6,462 nt of DNA from Frankiaceae bacterium (GTDB lineage Bacteria > Actinomycetota > Actinomycetes > Frankiales > Frankiaceae): positions 1-6,462 of the forward strand of contig JAVEDQ010000159.1 in assembly GCA_030840885.1 (NCBI GenBank), written 5' to 3'. The position numbers were made by a program, and so were the translations under genes. Positions 1 to 6,462 of the stretch are shown here, in pieces. A model generated the notes under the pieces. It was not told the DNA's origin, ran no database searches, and was given only the letters and a program-made list of their open reading frames with translations. How positions within the stretch are numbered: the stretch's first letter is position 1; the number at the start of each line of letters is the position of its first letter.

Positions 1-634
1 CCGACCCACCACCTACCGGCCGGTGCCGTGCGGCGAGCGTCCCCACGACATTGCGGGCCCGGTCGCTGCGGCCGAGTTCGGCCTGGTCGACGCTGCGGGC
101 CTGGTGCCGTAGCACCGGTGCGACGCCGGCCGGCCAGCCGAGGGCGCGGAGCTCCCGGGCGGTACGGCGAGCCAGCAGCAGGCCGACGTCGGCACCGCGG
201 CGGCGACGGCTGCGGGGACGGGACGGCACCGGGACCAGCCAGAAGCGACGCGCGTCCTCCTCCCTGCCGCTGAGGACGCCATCGACGCCGGGCACGGTCG
301 TGAGCAGCGTGCCGAGCACCGCTCGGGCCAGCAGGGGGGCGAGGACCGCGGCGAGTTCGTGGCGGCCCTCCTCCTTGTAGGCGAGCAGGAGCCGGCGCGC
401 CTGATCGCCGTACCGCGTGGCCGCGACCACCGTCCGCCCAGGTGCCCCGGGTGTGGCCGCGTCGCGGACCAGCAGACCTACGGGCAGTGCCCGGCGGCAG
501 GCCGAGCACCACGGCCCGCGCCACCCCCCGCACCCGGCGCAGGGCCGGGGCAGCAGCAGGTCGAGGAGGCCGACAGGTGGTTCCTCGTCGGACGGTTCTT
601 CATCGGACGGTTCTTCCTGAGACGCGGCAGCCAT
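1..634 (-). CDS. comF: ComF family phosphoribosyltransferase-like protein, 3' end cut by window edge
   Basis: I translated this from the ATG at 634-632; the frame stays open to the left edge (211 full codons). A zinc-ribbon-like start has Cys32, Cys35, Cys43 and Cys46, followed by a YxxxxRxLLxAYKxxGR-type segment (about residues 75-91), a VPVPSRPRSRRRRGAD segment (134-149) and a DQAELGRSDRARNVVG segment (183-198). These follow the ComF/GntX family in order. The PRPP-binding loop (VDDVxTTGxT type) would come just after the last codon, so it lies outside the window. ComF proteins are linked to DNA uptake in competent bacteria, but in actinobacteria the role is unproven. The first 20 residues are a strongly acidic tail made of a repeated EEPSD unit, not usual for the family. 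A G-rich stretch about 10 bases upstream of the ATG could be the ribosome site. In Mycobacterium a comF homologue also lies downstream of lpqB, supporting the call. Confidence 0.88.
   Translation of the reverse strand, partial: MAAASQEEPSDEEPSDEEPPVGLLDLLLPRPCAGCGGWRGPWCSACRRALPVGLLVRDAATPGAPGRTVVAATRYGDQARRLLLAYKEEGRHELAAVLAPLLARAVLGTLLTTVPGVDGVLSGREEDARRFWLVPVPSRPRSRRRRGADVGLLLARRTARELRALGWPAGVAPVLRHQARSVDQAELGRSDRARNVVGTLAARHRPVGGGS
587..616 (-). repeat. Two 15-bp in-frame tandem units in comF, coding EEPSD
   Basis: Two units (602-616 and 587-601 on the minus strand) differ only in their last base (GAT versus GAC). A shortened, diverged third unit (EEP) follows to about 578. They encode residues 7-16 of the ComF N-terminal acidic tail. 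The 15-base period keeps frame, so copy-number change would lengthen or shorten the tail without breaking the gene. Confidence 0.9.
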
Positions 635-733
635 GGCGCCACGATCCCCCGCCCCAACGGGTCGGACGAGGGTTGTCCACACCTCGCCCGGATCCGCTGT
701 CCGTCCTGGTGGCTGTCTTGCGACCGCGGCAAC

Positions 734-2548
734 TCACTGCGGTTGCGCGACCGCCTGGGCATCGGCCAGGCGCGTCCACCGCTCCCCGTCCAGCCGCCAC
801 AGCCCTCCCCCGGCGATGGCGAGCAGGTCGCGGCCCGGTGCGGCACTGACCTGCGTCGGTACGCCGGGAAGACCTTCGAGGGCGATGCGTTCGGGGTCGG
901 TCAGCCGGTCGAGCGCGAGCCGCCACAACGCCGGCCCACCGCCCTCCCGGCGGCCGGTGACGACCAGCGACGTCTGCCCGGACCACGACACGTGTCCGAC
1001 GTCGTCCAGGCCTGTCGCCCAGCGGAACCAGCCGTCGACGGCGGGACGCCCGTCCTTGCGCCCGATCCGACCGACCCACACGGCGCTGCCCCCGCCGGGC
1101 GTTCCGGCTGCGGCGGGCTGGGCGGCACGAAGGACGATGCGGGTGCCGTCCGGGCTCACGGCCATGTCCTGGACGTCGCCGAACGGGGCGAGGTCGGCCA
1201 GCGGCACGACCTCTCCCGCCGGGGTGGTGAGGAGCAGCCGCGGCGGACCCGCCGGTGCCGTGGCTCCGGCGCCGGCCACCACGACGACTCCGCGGCCGGG
1301 TAACCAGCTCGGTCCGATCAGCCGCTCGGACTGCACCGGTGTCGGACGCAGCGCCCCGAGCGGGCCGGTCAACAGGCGTGACGCGTTGCCGCTCCGCTGG
1401 ATCACCGCCAGCATGCTGCTGCCGGACGGATCCGGCACCGCGGCGAGCAGGCGGGTCGGGCCGCCGGGCACGCCGAGCACGCCTGTCGCCGTCCCACCCG
1501 GCTGGGCGTCCTCGAGACGCAGCAGCGCACCGTCCGGGCCGACGGCATAGGTCGGGCCGGCTGCGGCGGGGCTCAGCCCGGGTGGTTCGCTCGCCCCGAC
1601 GACCGGATCGCGTTCCTGGTAGGTACGTCCCTCGGCCTGCACCCGCACCGACTCGACGCCCGGCACGGTCCCCAGCGTCGAGGCGAGCTGCCCCACCAGC
1701 AGAGGGCGGGTGTCGGCGGGCACGCCGAAGGCGGCCCGGTCGAGGTCGACGACCGCGGTGCCGTCCTCGGAGACGACGACGCTGCCCAACGGGGTCAGCC
1801 CGGGCGGGATCGCCGAGCGGACCGCAGGCGCGAGCCAGCCGGAGGGACCGGCCACCAGCGACCGCACCGCCGCTCCGGGCAGCGTGCTGCGCGTGCCGGC
1901 GACGTAGAGCGGGTCCGGCACCAGCACGTCGGCGTCGGGGGCCAGCAGGTAGCGGGAGACGGGACGGTAGCTCCGGGTCAGGTCCCGCGGCGTCAGGGCG
2001 AGCCCCGCGGGCGGCCGGTCCACGCGCCACTCCCGTCCGCTCCGCACGAGGCGGAACCGCAGGTCGATCCGTCCGGCGACCGGCAGGTACGACCCGTCCG
2101 CCGCGACGGTCGCCAGCTGGGCGGCCCGCAGCCGCAGCTCGACGAGGTCGGGGGAAGCACCGGCCGAGGGCGGCGCAGGCGTCCGCGGCACCTGCTCCAG
2201 CGTCAGCGACGCCGGGTCGTAGACAGTGGCCCCGGCGAGGTCGTTCCACACCGTCCCCGGCACGAGGAATCCCCGCGCGAGCGCGTGCTCGGACTCAGGC
2301 GCGGCGGCCGCGGCCCCGAGGAAACCGCGGACGATCTCCACCGGGGAGTCACCGGGGCGCGGACCCGAGGGGAGCCGCCGGATCTCGGGCTCCTCCAGGG
2401 GACCGGACACCCGGCGGTCCACCCGGACCCCGTCGGGCGGATTGAGCCCACAGCCGACGGTCACCGCAACGAGCAGCAGCAGCAGCGTCGCTCGCAGCAG
2501 GGCCGAACGCAGCAACACCGAACGCAGCAACACCCGTGATCTCATCAC
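734..2548 (-). CDS. lpqB: LpqB-type lipoprotein, GerMN plus beta-propeller
   Basis: 604 codons from the GTG at 2548; an ATG one codon on (2545) is an equal alternative. The start overlaps the mtrB stop in a GTGA, and a GGAG sits 8 bases before the GTG. The N-terminus is a lipoprotein signal: Arg-rich n-region, Leu-rich core, then VTVGC with Cys33 as the probable lipidated residue. The -3 position is Thr, an imperfect lipobox. Residues about 200-310 resemble a GerMN domain (LLAPDADVLVPDPLYV, then VVVSEDGTAVVDLD and LASTLGTVPGVESVRV). Residues about 330-590 form the LpqB propeller region, with repeat-like strands such as MAVSPDGTRIVL and LLAIAGGGLWRLDG. Length is close to the roughly 580-600 residues of the family. 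In mycobacteria LpqB is an outward-facing membrane-anchored lipoprotein that interacts with the MtrB extracellular domain and affects MtrA signalling; that role is inferred here from family and position. Confidence 0.95.
   Translation of the reverse strand: MMRSRVLLRSVLLRSALLRATLLLLLVAVTVGCGLNPPDGVRVDRRVSGPLEEPEIRRLPSGPRPGDSPVEIVRGFLGAAAAAPESEHALARGFLVPGTVWNDLAGATVYDPASLTLEQVPRTPAPPSAGASPDLVELRLRAAQLATVAADGSYLPVAGRIDLRFRLVRSGREWRVDRPPAGLALTPRDLTRSYRPVSRYLLAPDADVLVPDPLYVAGTRSTLPGAAVRSLVAGPSGWLAPAVRSAIPPGLTPLGSVVVSEDGTAVVDLDRAAFGVPADTRPLLVGQLASTLGTVPGVESVRVQAEGRTYQERDPVVGASEPPGLSPAAAGPTYAVGPDGALLRLEDAQPGGTATGVLGVPGGPTRLLAAVPDPSGSSMLAVIQRSGNASRLLTGPLGALRPTPVQSERLIGPSWLPGRGVVVVAGAGATAPAGPPRLLLTTPAGEVVPLADLAPFGDVQDMAVSPDGTRIVLRAAQPAAAGTPGGGSAVWVGRIGRKDGRPAVDGWFRWATGLDDVGHVSWSGQTSLVVTGRREGGGPALWRLALDRLTDPERIALEGLPGVPTQVSAAPGRDLLAIAGGGLWRLDGERWTRLADAQAVAQPQ
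2489..2533 (-). repeat. 15-bp tandem repeat in the lpqB signal peptide (VLLRS units)
   Basis: Two identical 15-base units (2519-2533 and 2504-2518; plus-strand form cgaacgcagcaacac) are followed by a diverged third (2489-2503). They encode VLLRS, VLLRS, ALLRA, residues 6-20 of the lipoprotein signal. The repeat puts an Arg every five residues at 9, 14 and 19 and lengthens the segment before the Leu core. The period keeps the reading frame. Confidence 0.9.
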
Positions 2549-4226
2549 CGGCTGCGCTCCGGGAGCAGCGGCAGCGGCGGCCGGCCGAGGGCGGCGCCGG
2601 AGCGCCGCGGCAGGACCAGCAGGAACGAGGCACCCACGCCCGGTTCACCCCAGGCGCGCAGGTCGCCACCGTGCAGCAGCGCGTCCTCGCGGGCGATGGC
2701 CAGGCCGAGCCCGGTGCCGCCGGTGGTCCGGGCCCGCGACGGATCGGCCCGCCAGAACCGATCGAAAACCCGTCCGATCTGCTCCGGACGCAAGCCGATG
2801 CCGTCGTCATCCACCCGCAACGCCACCGTCGTGTCGGTGGCGGCGAGCGACACGCTCACCGTCCCGCCGTCGGCGTGGTCGACGGCGTTGCCGAGCAGGT
2901 TGCGCAGGATGCGCGCGAACCGCCGGACGTCGACCTCGGCCACCAGCGCACCCGCCGGGACGCCGCTGGTGTCGAGGGTGCAGGAGGCTTGCGACGACGC
3001 GTGGGCGAACTCCTCCACCGTGGTGCGCGTGAGCTGGGCAAGGTCGGCCGGCTCCGGCTCGAGCACGGCGGCCATCGCGTCGTGGCGGCTGATCTCCAGC
3101 AGATCGACCAGCAGCTGCTCGAAGCGCCCGAGTTCACGGTCGAGCAGTTCGGCGCTGCGGGCGAGCTGTGGTGGATAGGTCGCGCGGGCGGCGTGCAGCA
3201 CGTCCGCGGCCATGCGGACGGTGGTCAGCGGCGTCCGCAGTTCGTGGGAGACGTCGGCGGTGAAGCGGCGCTGCATGTCGGAGAGCTCCTCGAGCTGGCC
3301 GATCTGCCGCTGCAGGGCGGCGGCCATGCCATTGAAGGACGTGGCGAGCCGGGCCAGCTCGTCCTCGCCACTGACCCGGATGCGGACGTCGAGCTGCCCG
3401 GCCGCGAGCTGCTCGGCGACGCGGGCGGCCTCCCGGACCGGTGAGACCACCGAGCGGCTGATCAGCGCGGCCACCGCGGCGACGAGCAGGACGAGCACCC
3501 CGCCGCCCACCGCGAGCGTGCTGCGGACCAGCGCCATCGTCCGCTGTTCGGTGGTGAGCGGGACCAGGTAGTAGAGCTCGTAGCGGCCGGTCGGCGCGGA
3601 CAGCGGAGCGCCGACGAGCAGCGCCCCGGGGGCGTCCAGCGGCCGGCCGGGGGCGAGCCAGGTATCTGCGGCCGCACCGCCGCGGACCTCGGAGCGCAGG
3701 TCGTCGGGGATCGTCGCCGGGTCGAACGGTTCGGTGCGGAAACCGTCCCGGTTGGCGTCGACGGGCAGCACCGCGACCTCGAACAGTCCGCTGGGGCTGC
3801 CCCGTCGACCGAGGTCGGTGGTGACGGTTTCGAGCAGGGCGTTGACGGCGGCCTCGTCGGTGCGGTCGGTCGCGGTCAGCTGGCCCTGGGCGTAGGTCAG
3901 GCCGGAGCCGGCGTCGGCCAACGCGGCCCGTCGCTTGTCCTCGAGCAGGCCGTCGCCGACCCGGTCGAGCAGGAGCAGGCCGAGCAGGGACACGACCACC
4001 GTGGACAGGACGACCGTGGCCAGCACGACGCGCAGCCGCAGCGACCGGCGCCAGTACCGGGAGAGGCGCCGCCATCGGCGTCTGAGCCGATCACCGGCGG
4101 TGTGCCTGGGCGGCCCGTCCGTCGAGGAGGGATCCGACGCGGCGAAGTCAGGCGGTCCGGGAACCTGGGTGGAGGAGGTCGGTTTCGACCCGCCGGCTCC
4201 GGAGGTGCGCGACCCCGCCTGGGTGC

Positions 4227-4230
<4 letters not shown>
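2545..4230 (-). CDS. mtrB: Sensor histidine kinase MtrB
   Basis: 561 residues from the GTG at 4230, which overlaps the mtrA TGA in a GTGA. The frame is open further upstream inside mtrA, but that part reads as a shadow and the family length (about 567 in M. tuberculosis) fits this start. Layout: a Ser/Thr/Pro-rich cytoplasmic tail (1-45), an Arg-rich stretch (48-67), TM1 (about 67-89), an extracellular sensor region (90-235), TM2 (236-258), HAMP (about 259-311), and a HisKA domain with SHELRTP and phosphoacceptor His329. The ATPase domain has an N-box (LRNLLGNAVDHA, 442-453), G1 (VDDDGIGL, 473-480), an F-box (FDRFWR) and G2 (GGTGLGLAI, 504-512). All catalytic motifs are intact, so an active kinase is expected. 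It phosphorylates MtrA in the inner membrane-linked pathway controlling division and wall hydrolase genes in mycobacteria and corynebacteria. No good Shine-Dalgarno precedes the start, so translation probably depends on mtrA. Confidence 0.97.
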
Positions 4231-4916
<686 letters not shown>

Positions 4917-4918
4917 GA

Positions 4919-4926
4919 CCTCCTCC
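4919..4926 (-). promoter_or_regulatory. Strong Shine-Dalgarno of mtrA
   Basis: The minus strand reads GGAGGAGG here, 2 bases before the GTG at 4916 counting from its 3' end, or 5 bases counting from the first GGAGG. It is the strongest ribosome site of the operon. It decides the start: the competing TTG at 4928 would lie upstream of it. Confidence 0.75.
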
Positions 4927-4983
4927 AACGTCCGGCACCGGCACCGCCGTGCCCTGATCGAGTGATCGGGACGACGGCGGCGT

Positions 4984-5004
4984 TCATTGTCTCATTCACA
5001 TCAC
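4984..5004 (-). promoter_or_regulatory. Candidate mtrA promoter/operator patch (weak)
   Basis: This is the most AT-rich stretch upstream of mtrA. The minus strand offers GACAAT as a -10-like hexamer at 4986-4991, and the plus strand has TCATT at 4984 and 4992 followed by TCAC at 4996 and 5001. The spaced short repeats could be a regulator site. The match to a consensus promoter is poor and no -35 is obvious. Confidence 0.25.
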
Positions 5005-5032
5005 GGCGAGGACACCACCGCCGAAGGCCCGG

Positions 5033-5119
5033 AAGATCACGAGCAACGGGGAAGATCAGGTTGCGGCGTGTCGGGTCGCTTCCGCCGGAGTGTCGATCTT
5101 TCCCGTTGCTCACGATCTT
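5033..5119. repeat. Long imperfect inverted repeat with 25-base arms
   Basis: Arm 5033-5057 pairs with 5095-5119: 22 Watson-Crick pairs, one G-T (5051/5101) and two mismatches (5039/5113 and 5040/5112). The 37-base loop contains a small possible inner stem, CGGCG 5064-5068 with CGCCG 5083-5087. Each arm starts and ends with AAGATC, the two copies being 19 bases apart, around a GAGCAACGGG core. It sits between divergent promoters, about 117 bases from the mtrA start and 156 from the membrane gene start. It could be a dispersed palindromic element, a regulator site or a structured leader. It does not look like a simple rho-independent terminator, because the loop is long and there is no T tract. 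Confidence 0.85.
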
Positions 5120-5264
5120 GCTGCTGCCGAACGCAGGCCGCAAACGACGCCGAAACCGCAAGGAAACGGCCGCACGGACGATTACCGCGGTTTCCGACGT
5201 GCCGATGGAACGACCGTCCGTACACAGGCAATTGCGGATCTGGCACGATCGACGTCACGTCCGC

Positions 5265-5271
5265 GAGGAGG
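5265..5271 (+). promoter_or_regulatory. Shine-Dalgarno of the Q-rich membrane gene
   Basis: GAGGAGG ends 4 bases before the ATG at 5276. It is a strong ribosome site and fixes that ATG as the start. Confidence 0.75.
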
Positions 5272-5275
5272 ATCG

Positions 5276-6462
5276 ATGACCGACGCCCCGGAAGGGCAGA
5301 ACGGTGACGACCGGTACCCGGGCGGACCCGACCAGACGAAGCGACTCGACGCCGAGCCGGGGCCCATCGCGGGCCAGCAGCCGGTCTACGGTCAGCCCCA
5401 GTACGGCCAACCCCAGTATGGCCAACCCCAGTACGGCCAACCCCAGTCCGGCCAACCCCAGTACGGCCAGCCGCAGCAGGGGTGGGGCCAGGCCCAGGGC
5501 TTCGGGCAGCAACAGCAGCCCCAGGGCTACGGCCAGCAGCAGGGCTGGCAACAGCAGCCCCAGCAGGGCTACGGCCAGCAGCAGCCGCAGGGTTACGGCC
5601 AGCAGCAGGGCTGGCAGCAACAGCCCCAGGGCTATGGCCAGCCCCAGCAGTACGGCCAGCCCCAGCAGTACGGCCAGCCCCAGTTCCCGGGATACGCCGG
5701 GTACTACAAGCCGGGCGTCATCCCGCTGCGCCCCCTCGGCGTCGGCGAGATCCTTGACGGCGCGTTCACCACGATCCGTCGGAACCCGGCTGCAACGCTC
5801 GGGCTGTCGTTCGCCGTGAACGCCGTCGTCACCGTCATCACGCTGATCGCGCAGATCCTGCTGAAGGACAGTGGCAACGTGGCTCAGGTCATCCTGTCGA
5901 TCCTCAGCACGCTGCTCCGCTACCTCGCGGGACTCGTCCTGGCCGGTGCGTTGGTCGTCGTGGTCAGCGAGGCGGTGCTCGGTCGACGCATTGCGATAGG
6001 TGCGGCGCTGACTCGACTACGTGGACGCATCGGTGGCCTGATCGGCCTCTCCCTGCTCGTGGGCCTGTTGACGATCCTCGGCGCCGTCGCGCTGATCATC
6101 GGCTCCATCTGGGTCTACGTACTCCTGGTCCTGGCGGCCCCCGCCTTCGTCCTCGAACGGGCGCCGGTCACGACCGCCATGCGACGTTCGCGAGAGCTGG
6201 TCCGGGGCGCGTGGTGGCGGATCTTCGGGATCCTGCTGCTCGGCCTGCTCATCGCCGGAACCGTCGGCTTCATCATCAACGTGCCCTTCGTCGCCGGGGC
6301 CGCTGCCTCGGGAGGCTTGTTCTCCGGCGCCACGACCGGCGACGCCGGCCTCGGCACCGGTTCCCTGATCCTTGTCGCCGTCGGCAGTCTGCTCTCCTCC
6401 ACGATCACCGCGCCCATCTCGGCCGGCATCATCGCCCTGCTCTACATCGACCAGCGGATGCG
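5276..6462 (+). CDS. Multi-pass membrane protein with Q/Y/G/P-rich N-terminal tail (GPDPase membrane-domain-like), 3' end cut by window edge
   Basis: The frame is open from the ATG at 5276 to the window edge (395 full codons). Residues 1-33 are a polar, charged start. Residues 34-136 are low-complexity repeats with about 49 Gln in 103 positions, plus regular Tyr, Gly, Pro and Trp; no Lys, Arg, Asp or Glu occurs from 28 to 144. From 146 the [16 protein letters not shown] motif begins a membrane domain. Hydrophobic segments lie near 172-196, 205-232, 253-273, 275-293, 314-342 and 362-391. The motif and the YIDQRM near the cut end recall actinobacterial proteins annotated as glycerophosphoryl diester phosphodiesterase membrane domain (PF10110-like). 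No catalytic phosphodiesterase domain is visible, so enzyme activity should not be assumed. The tail probably lies in the cytoplasm, as no signal peptide precedes it. Function is unknown. The gene is divergent from mtrA and could share its regulation. Confidence 0.9.
   Translation, partial: MTDAPEGQNGDDRYPGGPDQTKRLDAEPGPIAGQQPVYGQPQYGQPQYGQPQYGQPQSGQPQYGQPQQGWGQAQGFGQQQQPQGYGQQQGWQQQPQQGYGQQQPQGYGQQQGWQQQPQGYGQPQQYGQPQQYGQPQFPGYAGYYKPGVIPLRPLGVGEILDGAFTTIRRNPAATLGLSFAVNAVVTVITLIAQILLKDSGNVAQVILSILSTLLRYLAGLVLAGALVVVVSEAVLGRRIAIGAALTRLRGRIGGLIGLSLLVGLLTILGAVALIIGSIWVYVLLVLAAPAFVLERAPVTTAMRRSRELVRGAWWRIFGILLLGLLIAGTVGFIINVPFVAGAAASGGLFSGATTGDAGLGTGSLILVAVGSLLSSTITAPISAGIIALLYIDQRM
5387..5476 (+). 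repeat. Six tandem 15-bp units coding YGQPQ
   Basis: Six consecutive 15-base units encode YGQPQ at residues 38-67; in the fifth unit Tyr is replaced by Ser (TAC to TCC). Units differ mostly at silent positions (TAC/TAT, CAA/CAG, CCC/CCG). The central units are nearly identical at DNA level, suggesting recent slippage or unequal crossover. Confidence 0.95.
5519..5683 (+). repeat. Second repeat block: 45-bp long unit twice, then 18-bp units
   Basis: A 15-residue unit, [15 protein letters not shown], occurs at residues 82-96 (5519-5563) and again at 104-118 (5585-5629) with only silent base changes. It is followed by two 18-bp units coding QYGQPQ (5648-5683). Together with the upstream YGQPQ block this makes a composite, expanding low-complexity tail. 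Confidence 0.9.

Larger units (their letters stand above)
4917..5275. other. Divergent intergenic region between mtrA and the Q-rich membrane gene
   Basis: This 359-base stretch separates two divergent genes and should hold both promoters. I see no convincing gene in it; short open frames here lack ribosome sites and family-like sequence. It contains the large inverted repeat at 5033-5119. It also has an AT-richer patch around 4983-5004, which on the minus strand reads GACAAT (4986-4991), a possible -10-like element for mtrA giving a leader of about 60 bases. TCATT occurs twice 8 bases apart in the same patch (4984 and 4992). No clear -35/-10 pair was found for the plus-strand gene. Confidence 0.6.

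Noticed and set aside
720..746. Short hairpin (8-base arms with a G-T) spanning the lpqB stop, as a terminator
   Set aside because: The stem is short with an 11-base loop and no T tract on the minus strand. It is weak in such GC-rich DNA, and comF follows closely.
600..2249. 549-residue open frame on the minus strand overlapping lpqB
   Set aside because: It is Arg/Pro/Ala/Gly-rich, has no family-like motif, and lies in another frame of lpqB, which has clear domains. It is a typical GC-rich shadow.
2536..3444. Plus-strand open frame of 302 residues opposite mtrB
   Set aside because: It is antisense to the well-supported kinase ATPase and HisKA domains and shows shadow composition.
4956..4967. 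GATC pair in the mtrA leader as an operator
   Set aside because: Two GATC tetramers 8 bases apart are too short to support a site.
5152..5221. Short inverted repeats GAAACCGC/GCGGTTTC (5152/5187) and ACGGACG/CGTCCGT (5174/5215)
   Set aside because: Perfect 7-8 base arms with loops of about 30 bases are expected by chance at this GC content. They interleave and form no clear single structure.
5232..5260. TTGCGG-based promoter for the plus-strand membrane gene
   Set aside because: No acceptable -10 hexamer occurs at 16-18 bases spacing.
5255..5620. Leu-rich minus-strand frame opposite the Q-rich repeats
   Set aside because: CAG/GGC repeats read in reverse give Leu/Ala/Gly runs that mimic a membrane protein. 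It has no convincing ribosome site or family features.

Overview
The window is very GC-rich, with G or C at most third codon positions. It carries the mtrA-mtrB-lpqB-comF gene order typical of high-GC Actinobacteria. The four proteins look like mycobacterial/pseudonocardial family members. The gene divergent from mtrA is a Q-rich membrane protein rather than the tmk gene found upstream of mtrA in Mycobacterium. This suits a non-mycobacterial actinomycete, possibly Pseudonocardiales, but the genus cannot be fixed from this window.

Minus strand, in order of transcription: mtrA (response regulator, from 4916), mtrB (sensor histidine kinase), lpqB (lipoprotein with GerMN and beta-propeller regions), then comF (phosphoribosyltransferase-like, running off the left edge). 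mtrA/mtrB and mtrB/lpqB each overlap by 4 bases within a GTGA, so translation is probably coupled. comF follows lpqB after 97 bases with no obvious terminator, so it may be read from the same transcript. MtrB senses an envelope signal, LpqB is known in mycobacteria to interact with the extracellular part of MtrB, and MtrA carries the output to genes of cell division, wall remodelling and replication.

Plus strand: after a 359-base divergent intergenic region, a gene starts at 5276 and runs off the right edge. It encodes a multi-pass membrane protein of the glycerophosphoryl diester phosphodiesterase membrane-domain type. Its long N-terminal tail is built of Gln/Tyr/Gly/Pro repeats and has no charged residue for about 117 positions.

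Two things stand out. First, the intergenic region holds a long imperfect inverted repeat (25-base arms, 22 Watson-Crick pairs, one G-T) in which AAGATC recurs with a 19-base period in each arm. Second, 15-bp in-frame tandem repeats occur independently in the N-terminal ends of three genes (comF, lpqB and the membrane protein). No RNA gene, CRISPR array, insertion sequence or phage gene was seen. The core is a conserved housekeeping locus, and I found no clear evidence of a wholly new system.
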